DNA from: JAMQPK01 sp963782595
GTDB taxonomy: Bacteria; Acidobacteriota; Vicinamibacteria; Vicinamibacterales; JAMQPK01
Assembly (NCBI GenBank): GCA_963782595.1
Contig: CAWAKJ010000005.1
Location: forward strand, 372,001 to 436,000
Length of the DNA: 64,000 bases
Reading direction: 5' to 3'
In this document: in pieces, positions 25,373-33,209 of the stretch
Layout of the letters: each line of letters opens with the position of its first letter
Position numbering within the stretch: position 1 is the first letter of the stretch
Notes under the pieces: model-generated
The model's database searches: none
The model's input: the letters and a program-made list of their open reading frames with translations, nothing else
Told to the model about the DNA's origin: nothing
Made by a program: the position numbers and the translations under genes

Positions 25373-26346
25373 TGTCGAAGTTGCGGATCTGCGTGCTCGT
25401 GCTGCTTGCCGCGGCGGCGACGCCGTCGCCGGCCGCTGCCGACGAGCGATATGCGCTGGTCATTTCCGGAGTGTCGGGTACCGAGAAGTTTGCGGAAAGC
25501 CAGAAGACGTGGGTATCGTCGCTCCAATCCACGCTGCAGAAGCGGCTCGGGTTTGCGGCCGACCGCGTCATCGTGCTTTCCGAGGGCGGCGCCGCAACGA
25601 CTCTGGCCAACCGCGACAACGTCACCCGTACGCTCGCCTCGCTCAAGTCGAAGTTGACTGCCGACGACACACTGCTCATTGTGCTCGTCGGGCACGGGAC
25701 CTTCGATGGCACGACGGCGAAGTTCAATCTCGTGGGCCCCGATATGGACTCGAGCGAGTGGAAGGCCTCGCTCGAGGGCACAGCCGCGCGACTCGTGTTC
25801 GTCAACACGACGAGCGCGAGCTCACAGTTCGTGCAGGCGTTGTCGGGCAAGAACCGCATCGTGATTGCGGCGACCGACTCCGCGGCCCAGAAGTACGCGA
25901 CGATGTTTCCTCAGTATTTCATCGAGGCGCTCGAAGAGGGCGCGAAGGCCGACAACGACAAGAACGGGCGCCTGTCGGTGTGGGAAGCGTTTGCCTATGC
26001 CAGCCAGGCGGTGAAGCAGGCGTTCGAGCAGAAGGGCACGCTCGTCACCGAGCGATCGATCATCGATGACAACGGCGACGGAGTCGGCAAGGAAGCGGCC
26101 GCCGCGGCGTCCACGGGCGGCGACGGCGTTCTTGCCAGAACCACGTTTCTCGACGCTCCGTCCGGGGCGGCGGCGGCCAACCCGGCCATCGCGGCTCTCG
26201 ACAAACGCCGCATCGCGATTGAAGTGGAGATTGAGCAGTTGAAAGCCCGCAAGGGAGACATGCCCGCGGGGCAGTACGAGGAAGAATTCGAACGCCTCGC
26301 CATCGAGCTCGCGAAGATCTCGGCCCAGATCCGATCCGCCAAGTAG
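25372..26346 (+). CDS. secreted caspase-like fold protein lacking the catalytic Cys
   Basis: 324 aa; signal peptide 1-24. The core follows the C13/caspase pattern: ERYALVISGVSGTEKF, LTADDTLLIVLVGHGTFDG with the catalytic-type His, then the strand RLVFVNTTSASSQF. In active members the strand ends in Cys; here Thr/Ser stands there, so peptidase activity is doubtful. NDKNGRLSVWEAFAYA is an EF-hand-like acidic loop and DDNGDGVG a second one. The C terminus is a coiled coil (residues 280-324). Co-transcribed with the TPR-gluzincin. Confidence 0.65.
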   Translation: MSKLRICVLVLLAAAATPSPAAADERYALVISGVSGTEKFAESQKTWVSSLQSTLQKRLGFAADRVIVLSEGGAATTLANRDNVTRTLASLKSKLTADDTLLIVLVGHGTFDGTTAKFNLVGPDMDSSEWKASLEGTAARLVFVNTTSASSQFVQALSGKNRIVIAATDSAAQKYATMFPQYFIEALEEGAKADNDKNGRLSVWEAFAYASQAVKQAFEQKGTLVTERSIIDDNGDGVGKEAAAAASTGGDGVLARTTFLDAPSGAAAANPAIAALDKRRIAIEVEIEQLKARKGDMPAGQYEEEFERLAIELAKISAQIRSAK

Positions 26347-26358
26347 GCTGTCGTTTAA

Positions 26359-26416
26359 CCACAGAGGCAGTCAGTTCCTCTTCGCTTTTCCTCTGTTCGG
26401 ACTTCAGCCTCTGTGG
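26359..26416. terminator. CCACAGAGGC inverted repeat between convergent genes
   Basis: CCACAGAGGC (26359-26368) pairs perfectly with GCCTCTGTGG (26407-26416). It occupies the gap between the convergent caspase-like and rhomboid genes and may end both transcripts. The ACAGAGGC word also occurs in common intergenic repeats. Confidence 0.5.
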
Positions 26417-26426
26417 TGATGTTTTG

Positions 26427-27086
26427 TCAGGTAGCCCAGCGCGTGCGGGAGGGCTTCTTCAGCACGAGCACACCCGCAATACCCGCCACAAAGCCCGCGA
26501 TGTGCGCCCAGAACGCAACGCCGCCTGTTCCGGCGCCCGCCTCGGACGCGAGCGATCCGACCCCGCTGAAGAGCTGCATCAGGAACCAGATGCCCAGAAA
26601 GATGATGGCGGGCACCTCTATCATTTCCCAGATGATGAACAGCGGCACGAGGGCCAGCACGCGCGAGTGCGGATAGAGCACGAAGTACGCGCCCAGCACG
26701 CCGGCGATGGCGCCGCTGGCGCCGATCGTGGGGACGGTCGAACCGGGATTCACCCAGACGTGAGCGAGCGCCGCGGCCGCGCCGCAGACGAGATAGAACA
26801 GGACGAATCGCGCGTGGCCGAGCCGATCTTCGACGTTGTCGCCGAAGATCCACAGGAAGAGCATGTTCCCCAGAAAGTGCAGCCACCCACCGTGCAGGAA
26901 CATCGAGGTGACGATTGTGCGCCAGTCGAGCTGCGCGGGCACGACGCCATAGGTGACGAGAAACGACGGCATCGCCTCCTCGGGCAGCGACAACTCGTAC
27001 AGGAACGCGACGCTGTTGAGGACGATGAAGGTGACCGTAAAAACGGGGAACGTCCGCGACGGAATCACATCGCGCAGCGGAATCAT
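26427..27086 (-). CDS. rhomboid family intramembrane serine protease
   Basis: 219 aa with six membrane segments. The catalytic serine is in PTIGASGAIAGVLGAYF (GASG) and the histidine in FWAHIAGFVAG. The L1 loop with LHGGWLHFLGNMLFLWIFGDNVE is characteristic. It cleaves membrane-spanning substrates. Starts with IPLRDVIPSRTFP, a common N terminus in the DUF1751-free bacterial group. Divergent from the small zinc-ribbon membrane gene. Confidence 0.93.
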   Translation of the reverse strand: MIPLRDVIPSRTFPVFTVTFIVLNSVAFLYELSLPEEAMPSFLVTYGVVPAQLDWRTIVTSMFLHGGWLHFLGNMLFLWIFGDNVEDRLGHARFVLFYLVCGAAAALAHVWVNPGSTVPTIGASGAIAGVLGAYFVLYPHSRVLALVPLFIIWEMIEVPAIIFLGIWFLMQLFSGVGSLASEAGAGTGGVAFWAHIAGFVAGIAGVLVLKKPSRTRWAT

Positions 27087-27125
27087 GCGGTCGATTGTGA
27101 CATATAATTTGGACCCTCAACGTCC

Positions 27126-27326
27126 ATGAAATGCCGCGAGTGCGGAACCGAAATCGCCGAGAAGGCGCTCATTTGTTTCAGGTGCGGCGCATCCGTGCAG
27201 GAGGCCGTCCACAAGCCCTACATCGCCACGAAGAAGAAGCGGCCGATCATTGTGTACGTGATCTTTGCGGTGCTGGTGCTCATCGCGATCTTGCTCGCGC
27301 TTCTGGGATACGGAACAGGAGTTTAG
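27126..27326 (+). CDS. small zinc-ribbon single-pass membrane protein
   Basis: 66 aa. An N-terminal zinc ribbon (MKCRECGTEIAEKALICFRCG, two CxxC pairs given in order) is joined by a basic ATKKKRP linker to one membrane helix (IIVYVIFAVLVLIAILLALLG). Such zinc-ribbon plus helix proteins are common and uncharacterised. It directly precedes the hydrolase gene on the same strand. Confidence 0.65.
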   Translation: MKCRECGTEIAEKALICFRCGASVQEAVHKPYIATKKKRPIIVYVIFAVLVLIAILLALLGYGTGV

Positions 27327-27335
27327 GAGATTAGG
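27315..27335. repeat. left copy of a 21-bp inverted repeat flanking the hydrolase gene
   Basis: ACAGGAGTTTAGGAGATTAG plus one G here is the reverse complement, with one mismatch, of 28735-28755. Units of AGGAGTT/TTAGGAG give it a heptamer flavour. Confidence 0.7.
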
Positions 27336-27348
27336 AGGGCTGGACAAT

Positions 27349-28656
27349 TTGCCTCAGAGAAGACTCTCTCCCGCTCTGTCAATCTCCTATTTGTGTGTCC
27401 TGCTTGTGGCTGCCGTGTGCAGCGTCGCGGCGGCGCCCGACTTTGAAGCCATCGGCCGGGATGTAGTGACAGAGCTGTCCTCCGGCGCGTTCGACAAGGT
27501 CGTGGCGCGATTCGATCAGAAGATGTCTGCGGGCCTTCCGAGAGAGAAACTCGCCGCGACGTGGGACACACTCATCAAACAGGTCGGCTCGTACAAGAGT
27601 GTGACATCCGCGCGTGTGTTCGCCGTTCCTGCCCAAAGCGTCCATGCTGTCGACCTGACGACGGCGTTTGAAAAGACGCCTTTCGTCATCCGCCTGGCGT
27701 TCAACGACGAAGGGAAGATCGCAGGGCTGTTCTTTCTCCCGTCAAAGCCGCAGGCGGAGTGGACGGCCCCGCCGTACGCTGATCCGTCAAGATTTTCCGA
27801 AACGGCCGTTGTTGTGGGCGCATTCAAACTGCCAGGCACCGTGTCGATGCCGACAGCAGAGGCGCCAGTGCCAGCCATTGTGCTGGTGCATGGTTCTGGT
27901 CCGCAGGATCGCGACGAGATGATCGGACCAAACAAGGTCTTCAAGGACCTCGCGTGGGGCCTGGCGAGTCGGGGCATTGCCGTCCTGCGCTACGACAAGC
28001 GCTCGCTCGTCGCGCCCATGAAGGGCGGAACAGTCAAAGACGAGGTGATCGACGACGTGAGCGCTGGTGTCGATGTGCTGACGGCTCAAGGCTCCGTCAA
28101 TCGTAAGAGGGTGTTCGTGCTCGGCCACAGCCTCGGCGGCATGCTCGTACCGCGTATTGCGGCCCTCCGTCCAGATGTTGCCGGCATCATCGTGATGGCG
28201 GGTACAACCCGGCCGCTCGAAGACGTCATCGTCGATCAGTTTCGGTACTTGAGAGGACCGGAGTCACCGGAGACGGCGGCCGCTCAGGAGTTTGTGCGAC
28301 GAGTCAGAGACCCTCTGTTGAGCCCGGATGCGACCATCGATTTCATGGGCAGTCCGATGCCCGCCAGCTACTGGCTCGATTTGAGAGGGTACCGGCCCGA
28401 GGAAGTCGCGGCAATGCTGAGAAGGCCCATGCTCGTGTTGCAGGGCGGGCGCGACTATCAGGTCACACTCGCCGATTTCGAGGGATGGAAGCGCGCCCTG
28501 GACGGCCAAGCGCATGCAACGCTGAAGCTATATCCCGCAATGAATCACTTGTTCATTCCCGGTGAGGGGCGCTCGATGCCGGAGGAATATCTCCGTCCAG
28601 GTCACGTCGATCCTCAGGTGATTTCAGATATCGCCGAGTGGATTCAGCGAAGCTGA
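27349..28656 (+). CDS. secreted alpha/beta hydrolase with N-terminal DUF3887-like domain
   Basis: 435 aa from TTG 27349, which has AGGAGG about 10 nt upstream; the longer frame overlaps the preceding gene and has no signal-like N terminus. Signal peptide to about residue 25. Residues 30-115 resemble DUF3887 (ELSSGAFDKVVARFDQKM). The hydrolase has the oxyanion region VLVHGSGPQDRDE, nucleophile Ser in VLGHSLGGML, Asp in LQGGRDYQV and His in PAMNHLFIPG. Esterase or peptidase activity is likely; the substrate is unknown. Confidence 0.82.
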   Translation: MPQRRLSPALSISYLCVLLVAAVCSVAAAPDFEAIGRDVVTELSSGAFDKVVARFDQKMSAGLPREKLAATWDTLIKQVGSYKSVTSARVFAVPAQSVHAVDLTTAFEKTPFVIRLAFNDEGKIAGLFFLPSKPQAEWTAPPYADPSRFSETAVVVGAFKLPGTVSMPTAEAPVPAIVLVHGSGPQDRDEMIGPNKVFKDLAWGLASRGIAVLRYDKRSLVAPMKGGTVKDEVIDDVSAGVDVLTAQGSVNRKRVFVLGHSLGGMLVPRIAALRPDVAGIIVMAGTTRPLEDVIVDQFRYLRGPESPETAAAQEFVRRVRDPLLSPDATIDFMGSPMPASYWLDLRGYRPEEVAAMLRRPMLVLQGGRDYQVTLADFEGWKRALDGQAHATLKLYPAMNHLFIPGEGRSMPEEYLRPGHVDPQVISDIAEWIQRS

Positions 28657-28734
28657 ACAAACGTCTAGTAGACGAAGTGTTTTCTCGGGCGTGGCATGGT
28701 CATCGAACGAAAACCCCATGGCGAAGATCTTTCT

Positions 28735-28755
28735 CCTAATCTCCTGAACTCCTGT
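28735..28755. repeat. right copy of the 21-bp inverted repeat
   Basis: CCTAATCTCCTGAACTCCTG plus T; 20 of 21 positions pair with 27315-27335 across the hydrolase gene. The 28657-28783 gap holds nothing else that I can recognise. Confidence 0.7.
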
Positions 28756-28783
28756 TTGTATTTTCAGTCTTTTGAAGCCACTT

Positions 28784-29044
28784 CTAAGAGATTGGGCGGG
28801 CCGGCTTCCGCCGGTGTGTGCGTCTCCACTGCCACCAGAACGCCAGCGCGAACGCGATGAGTCCGCCGGGCACGATGAGCTCGGTTACTCCGACACTGAC
28901 GAAGCCTATTCCGCCGGACCCCGTGTTCGAAGAAAGCAACCCAGTGCTGGGAGAAAAGAGCTCACGAAAAGTCCAGAGCGTCACGCAGACGACGTAGACC
29001 ACCAGCCCAAGCAATCCGGCAAGAAAACTCTTAATGAAGGCCAT
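28784..29044 (-). CDS. small two-helix membrane protein of unknown function
   Basis: 86 aa from the ATG at 29044. The first hydrophobic helix (residues 2-24, FIKSFLAGLLGLVVYVVCVTLW) and a second (about 50-72, ELIVPGGLIAFALAFWWQW) are separated by a Gly/Ser-rich loop. The tail RRTHRRKPARPIS is basic. The open frame extends further 5' into the M28 gene but has no membrane or family signal there. No family recognised. Confidence 0.5.
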   Translation of the reverse strand: MAFIKSFLAGLLGLVVYVVCVTLWTFRELFSPSTGLLSSNTGSGGIGFVSVGVTELIVPGGLIAFALAFWWQWRRTHRRKPARPIS

Positions 29045-29049
29045 GACAA

Positions 29050-29122
29050 TGGCTCCCTGTCTTCCGACTTCCGGCTTCGGACTTCCGGCCCGGAGCCTGG
29101 AACCCGGGGCCTGAAGCCCGCA
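29050..29122. repeat. degenerate ACTTCCGGCTTCGG tandem repeat
   Basis: Imperfect CTTCCGACTTCCGGCTTCGG units are followed by CCTGGAACCCGGGGCCTGAA, giving partial self-complementarity just after the M28 stop. Confidence 0.5.
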
Positions 29123-29124
29123 GT

Positions 29125-30087
29125 CTACTTGGCGAGCCGGGCTTCGATGAGCGGCAGCGAGGCGAGCACCACATCCCCGACGACCTGCAGGCTGCGGGCC
29201 GACGTCTGGTCCAGCGTGTCCGCAGGCGTGTGCCAGGCGGGGTAGTCGAGGTCGATGATATCGGCGGCCGGCACGCCCGCCCTGAGGAACGGAATGTGGT
29301 CGTCTTCGATCGGTGTGCTCGCGTCGACGAACACGGCGCCGTGTCCCAGCTTCCGGGCCGTCGACCAGATGATGCCGGTGAGCCATTCCGTCGAGTTCGT
29401 TTCGCGCATGAACCGCTGCGAGCGGTCCGCGATCATGTCGACGAGCACGAGCGCCTTGAGGCTCGATAGCGTACCGGTCTTCCGTCCGCTGTCAACGTAG
29501 TACTGGCTGCCGTAGGTGTGATCGGTGCCGCCCCAGTCCCTCTGCGTCGCTTCTTCGCCGTCGAAGAAAATCAGCTCGATCGTGAAGGTGTTCTGCCGTG
29601 CCTTGAGGACTCGTGCCAGCTCGATGAGGAACGCAGTACTCGAGCCCCCATCGTTCGCGCCGACGAAGCCAAACTCTCGAAACAGCTTCGTGTCGTAGTG
29701 ACCCGTGATGGCGATGCGCTCTTTGCGCGTTCCCGGAATCGTGGCGATGAGGTTGACCATCGGAACGTCGCCGATGGGTGTCTTGGCCACGAATGATTGC
29801 CGGACGACGGGAACGCCCAGCGACTTGAGCTGCTCGGTGATGTATTCCCGCGTGCGCTCGATGGCCGGCGAGCCGGCTGGCCGCGGACCGAACGCGACCA
29901 CCTGTCGCAGGTGCTCGTATGCGCGGGAAGAATCGAATCTGGCTTCACCCCTCGACTCGCGTTGCTCGCTCGGGGTGCCCTGAGCTTGTCGAAGGGCAGG
30001 CTTCGGGCTCTGGGCTGCCGGCCCGGATGAACAGGCGGCTGCCGCAAGGACAACAGCAGCGGCGAGCACGAAGAAACCCCGAACCAT
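29125..30087 (-). CDS. M28 family metallopeptidase lipoprotein (QPCT-like)
   Basis: 320 aa from ATG 30087, which opens a lipoprotein signal (VVLAAAACSSG). The M28 zinc core is complete: IAITGHYDTKLF, VGANDGGSSTAFLIELARVL, LIFFDGEEATQ, DMIADRSQRF and the late PAWHTPADTLD. Residues 31-60 (ALRQAQGTPSEQRESRGEAR) are encoded by a palindromic repeat inserted in frame between the lipobox and the folded domain. The closest familiar group is glutaminyl-peptide cyclotransferase-like peptidases. It starts 2 bp past the citrate synthase stop. Confidence 0.88.
   Translation of the reverse strand: MVRGFFVLAAAVVLAAAACSSGPAAQSPKPALRQAQGTPSEQRESRGEARFDSSRAYEHLRQVVAFGPRPAGSPAIERTREYITEQLKSLGVPVVRQSFVAKTPIGDVPMVNLIATIPGTRKERIAITGHYDTKLFREFGFVGANDGGSSTAFLIELARVLKARQNTFTIELIFFDGEEATQRDWGGTDHTYGSQYYVDSGRKTGTLSSLKALVLVDMIADRSQRFMRETNSTEWLTGIIWSTARKLGHGAVFVDASTPIEDDHIPFLRAGVPAADIIDLDYPAWHTPADTLDQTSARSLQVVGDVVLASLPLIEARLAK
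29948..29996. repeat. palindromic element inside the M28 gene
   Basis: CCCCTCGAC (29948-29956) and GTCGAAGGG (29988-29996) are the hairpin ends, and CCCTGAGCTTGTCGAAGGG matches the element at 3502-3542. On the coding strand it specifies LRQAQGTPSEQRESRG. Confidence 0.75.
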
Positions 30088-30089
30088 CG

Positions 30090-31370
30090 CTATCTCTTGT
30101 CCCTGGGGACAAATTCCCGCTTCTGCGGGCCGACGTAAATCTGGCGCGGCCGTGCGATCTTCTGTTCGGGATCGCGAAGCATCTCTTCCCACTGCGCAAA
30201 CCATCCCGCCGTGCGAGGAATGGCAAACAGCACCGGAAAGAAATCCTTCGGGAATTTCATCGCCTGGTAGATGAGGCCCGAGTAGAAGTCGACGTTCGGA
30301 TAGAGCTTGCGCGTCACGAAGTACTCATCCTGCAGCGCGATGCGTTCCAGCTCGAGCGCGATGTCGAGCAGCGGGTTCCTGCCCGTCACCTCGAAGACCT
30401 CGTCGGCAATCCGCTTGATGATTTTGGCGCGTGGATCGTAGGACTTGTAAATGCGGTGTCCGAAGCCCATCAGGCGGCCGTCGCCGCCTTTCACGCGGGA
30501 AATGAAAGCCGGGACGTTCTTGATCGTGCCGATCTCTTCCAGCATGCGCAGCACGGCTTCGTTCGCGCCGCCATGCAGCGGGCCCCAGAGCGCAGCCGCG
30601 GCGCCCGCAATAGACGAATACGGATCCACGTGCGAGCTGCCGACGACGCGCATGGCTGTCGTACTGCAATTCTGCTCGTGGTCGGCGTGCAGGATGAAGA
30701 GCACGTCGAGCGCCCGTTCGAGTACGGGGTTGGGCCGGTACTTCAGCTCGGTCATCTTGAACAACATGTTCAGGAAATTGCCGGTGAAGCTGAGGTCATT
30801 GTCGGGATACACGTAGTTACGGCCGATGCTGTGCCGGTAGGCGTACCCCGCGATGCTCGCGACCTTCGCAATCAATCGCAGCGACTGCCGGTTGCGCGCG
30901 GCCTGGTCGAAGATTAGCTTGGCGTCGCGATACAGCGTCGAGAGCGCGCCGACCGTGCTGATGAAGATGCCCATCGGATGGGCGTCATACTGGAACCCTT
31001 CCATCAGCTTCTTGACGTTCTCGTGAAGCAGGGTGTGCTGTGTGATGGCGGCATTCCACTCCGTCATCTGCTTCTCGGTGGGGAGCTCGCCAAACAGGAT
31101 GAGATACGCCGTTTCCAGGTACGTGCAATGCTCGGCAAGCTGCTCGATTGGATAGCCGCGGTACCAAAGGACACCTTTGTCGCCATCGATGTACGTGATG
31201 GCGCTGCGACACGCCGCGGTGTTGAGGAACGCCGGATCGTAGGTCATCAGGCCGGGGTCGTCTCCAGCCTTGATCTGCTTGAGATCCGTGGCGCGAATTG
31301 CCCCGTCCTTGATGGGAATCTCGTACTGCCGGCCGGTGCGGTTGTCGGTAATCGTCAGAGTGTCAGCCAT
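30090..31370 (-). CDS. gltA: citrate synthase
   Basis: 426 aa, the normal length of type II hexameric citrate synthase. Key segments are CSTTAMRVVGSSHVDPYSSIAGAAAALWGPLHGGANEAV (active-site His in GPLHGG), LMGFGHRIYKSYDPRAKI (His in FGHR) and KLYPNVDFYSGL (catalytic Asp). It condenses acetyl-CoA and oxaloacetate at the entry to the TCA cycle. Probably co-transcribed with yacG upstream and the M28 gene downstream. Confidence 0.96.
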   Translation of the reverse strand: MADTLTITDNRTGRQYEIPIKDGAIRATDLKQIKAGDDPGLMTYDPAFLNTAACRSAITYIDGDKGVLWYRGYPIEQLAEHCTYLETAYLILFGELPTEKQMTEWNAAITQHTLLHENVKKLMEGFQYDAHPMGIFISTVGALSTLYRDAKLIFDQAARNRQSLRLIAKVASIAGYAYRHSIGRNYVYPDNDLSFTGNFLNMLFKMTELKYRPNPVLERALDVLFILHADHEQNCSTTAMRVVGSSHVDPYSSIAGAAAALWGPLHGGANEAVLRMLEEIGTIKNVPAFISRVKGGDGRLMGFGHRIYKSYDPRAKIIKRIADEVFEVTGRNPLLDIALELERIALQDEYFVTRKLYPNVDFYSGLIYQAMKFPKDFFPVLFAIPRTAGWFAQWEEMLRDPEQKIARPRQIYVGPQKREFVPRDKR

Positions 31371-31375
31371 AGCCG

Positions 31376-31564
31376 TTAGCGGTCTGTTTCGTCGTCGCTC
31401 GTCTCAGAGTCTTGCGTGACAGGCTCGGCCGGCACGCGATAGCGGCCGTCAACCCATTGGGCAAGATCTTGAAGCTTACAGCGCTCGCTGCAGAAGGGAA
31501 TCCAGGGTGTTTGCGCAGGCTCGCGACGGCAGAAGACACAGACGCGGGCAGGCACCGGCATCAT
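31376..31564 (-). CDS. yacG: DNA gyrase inhibitor YacG
   Basis: 62 aa. The zinc site is CVFCRREP and FCSERCKLQDLAQWVDGRYRV, the YacG signature (CxxC and CxxxC). The acidic tail QDSETSDDETDR is typical. YacG binds GyrB and blocks DNA binding in E. coli. It lies 5 bp upstream of citrate synthase. A second ATG at codon 2 is equally possible as the start. Confidence 0.9.
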   Translation of the reverse strand: MMPVPARVCVFCRREPAQTPWIPFCSERCKLQDLAQWVDGRYRVPAEPVTQDSETSDDETDR

Positions 31565-31570
31565 TCTACT

Positions 31571-31625
31571 GTAGTGTCCGCCTTCAGGCGGACCTCAGGA
31601 CGTCCGGCTAAAGCCGGACACTACG
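31571..31625. repeat. REP-like TAGTGTCCG palindromic element
   Basis: GTAGTGTCCG at the left end mirrors CGGACACTAC at the right, with inner hairpins CCGCCTTCAGGCGG and CCGGCTAAAGCCGG. It lies between yacG and the phoU stop. A second copy sits within the actC coding end. Confidence 0.8.
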
Positions 31626-31644
31626 TACTGAAGAATGCTACCAG

Positions 31645-32316
31645 CTAGCGGCTGGAATCGGCCGCGTGATGACGGACGTCGCGGCCAGACACCATGAAGA
31701 TGACGTCTTCCGCGATGTTCGTGGCATGGTCGCCGACGCGTTCCAGGTGGCGCGATATCAGAATCAGGTCGAGCGCCGGCTCGATTGTGGACGGATCGGC
31801 CAGCATATAGGTGAGAAGCTCGCGAAATACCTGTGTTTTCAGCGAGTCCAGGTCGTCGTCTTCGTCGAGCACGTGCTGCGCCAGCTGGATATCGCCCCGT
31901 ACATACGAATCGAGGGCGTCGCGCAGCATGCGCTGGGCGGCCGAAGCCATCCTCGGAATGTCGATGAGCTTCTTGACCGGCGGATGCGACGCATAGCGGC
32001 GGGCCGCCTCGGCGATGTTGACCGCCATGTCGCCGACCCGCTCGAGATCGCTGTTGATCTTGATAGCCGCCATCACGGCCCGCAGGTCCGCGGCCATCGG
32101 GGAGTGCAGCGCCAGCAGCTTCAGGCACAGGTCGTCGATCTCGATGTGCAGCTCATTGAGCGGCATGTCGCCGGTCAGCACCTCGTCGATGAGCATGCCG
32201 TCGCGCTCGACCAGCCCCTGCATGGCCGTGCGCACGCGGTCTTCCGCCAGGCCGCCCATGGCGAGCAGCCGTTCTCGCAGTGCCCCGAGCTCCTGCTGAA
32301 AATGATGACGTTCCAT
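31645..32316 (-). CDS. phoU: phosphate signalling protein PhoU
   Basis: 223 aa. Two PhoU helical repeats are visible: residues about 10-105 (LRERLLAMGGLAEDRVRTAMQGLVERD, LHSPMAADLRAVMAAIKINSDLERVGDMAVNIAE) and 110-210 (ending SRHLERVGDHATNIAEDVIFMVSGRDVRH). The metal-cluster E/DxxxD motifs ERVGD are in both. PhoU restrains PhoR/PhoB signalling through the Pst transporter. The ATG overlaps the pstB stop. Confidence 0.95.
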   Translation of the reverse strand: MERHHFQQELGALRERLLAMGGLAEDRVRTAMQGLVERDGMLIDEVLTGDMPLNELHIEIDDLCLKLLALHSPMAADLRAVMAAIKINSDLERVGDMAVNIAEAARRYASHPPVKKLIDIPRMASAAQRMLRDALDSYVRGDIQLAQHVLDEDDDLDSLKTQVFRELLTYMLADPSTIEPALDLILISRHLERVGDHATNIAEDVIFMVSGRDVRHHAADSSR

Positions 32317-33143
32317 CAGCCGAACCGTCCCGTGATGTAGTCTTCGGTCAATTTTTCCTTCGGCGTTGTGAAAATCTGATCAGTCCGTCCATACTCGACG
32401 AGTTTGCCGAGCCAGAAGAATGCCGTGCGGTCGGATACCCGCGCCGCCTGCTGCATGTTGTGCGTGACGATGACGATCGTGTAGTCCTTCTTCAGATCGT
32501 AGATGAGCTCTTCGATGCGCTGGGTGGCAATGGGATCGAGCGCCGACGCCGGCTCGTCCATCAGCAGAATCTCGGGCCGGACGGCCAGTGCGCGCGCAAT
32601 GCAGAGCCGCTGCTGCTGTCCGCCCGACAGCGCCAGAGCAGACGCGTGCAGCCTGTCTTTCACCTCGTCCCACAACGCAGCGTGCTGCAGGCTCTGCTCG
32701 ACGCGATCGTGCAGGTCGGAGCGATCCCGCGCCATGCCGTTGATGCGAATCCCGTACGCGACGTTCTCGAAAATCGACTTCGGAAACGGATTGGACTTCT
32801 GGAACACCATCCCGACCCGGCGGCGCAGGTCGACGACATCGGTGCCGGCCGCGTAGATCTGGCGGTGGTCGATGAGGACGTCGCCTTCGACACGGGTGCC
32901 GGGAATGATGTCGTTCATCCGGTTCAGTGTGCGGAGGAAGGTGCTCTTGCCGCAGCCCGAAGGGCCGATGAAGGCCGAGACCTGGTTCTCGTGCAACCCG
33001 ACCGAGATATCGTGGAGCACTCGGGTTTCGCCGTAATAGAAATTCAGGCGGTCAACGCGGATCTTGATCGGTGTTTCCACGGCTTCGGCGCGCCGCGCAG
33101 GCGGTGTCGCCAACTGGGGGGCGGCAGTCAGAGATTCAGCCAC
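32316..33143 (-). CDS. pstB: phosphate ABC transporter ATP-binding protein PstB
   Basis: 275 aa. Walker A GPSGCGKSTFLRTLNRMND, signature LSGGQQQRLCIARALA, Walker B ILLMDEPASALDP and switch His VTHNMQQAARVSD are all intact. The LNRMND and R(M/I)NGMARDRSDLHDRVE context is PstB-specific. It powers the PstCA permease, whose genes are about 12 kb away, so the pst genes are split. A Pho-box-like repeat lies directly upstream. Confidence 0.96.
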   Translation of the reverse strand: MAESLTAAPQLATPPARRAEAVETPIKIRVDRLNFYYGETRVLHDISVGLHENQVSAFIGPSGCGKSTFLRTLNRMNDIIPGTRVEGDVLIDHRQIYAAGTDVVDLRRRVGMVFQKSNPFPKSIFENVAYGIRINGMARDRSDLHDRVEQSLQHAALWDEVKDRLHASALALSGGQQQRLCIARALAVRPEILLMDEPASALDPIATQRIEELIYDLKKDYTIVIVTHNMQQAARVSDRTAFFWLGKLVEYGRTDQIFTTPKEKLTEDYITGRFG

Positions 33144-33162
33144 ACCCTACTGTAGCCTGCGG

Positions 33163-33191
33163 GTGTTAATACCGTGTTAACAGTTGTTACA
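33163..33191 (-). promoter_or_regulatory. putative Pho box upstream of pstB-phoU
   Basis: GTTAAT (33165), GTTAAC (33176) and GTTACA (33186) are spaced 11 and 10 bp. In the pstB direction this reads TGTTAACACGGTATTAACAC, close to the Bacillus PhoP TTAACA-N5-TTAACA pattern. CTACAGT follows about 8 bp later as a possible -10. Confidence 0.65.
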
Positions 33192-33209
33192 GGCCCCAAG
33201 ACGCGCGTT

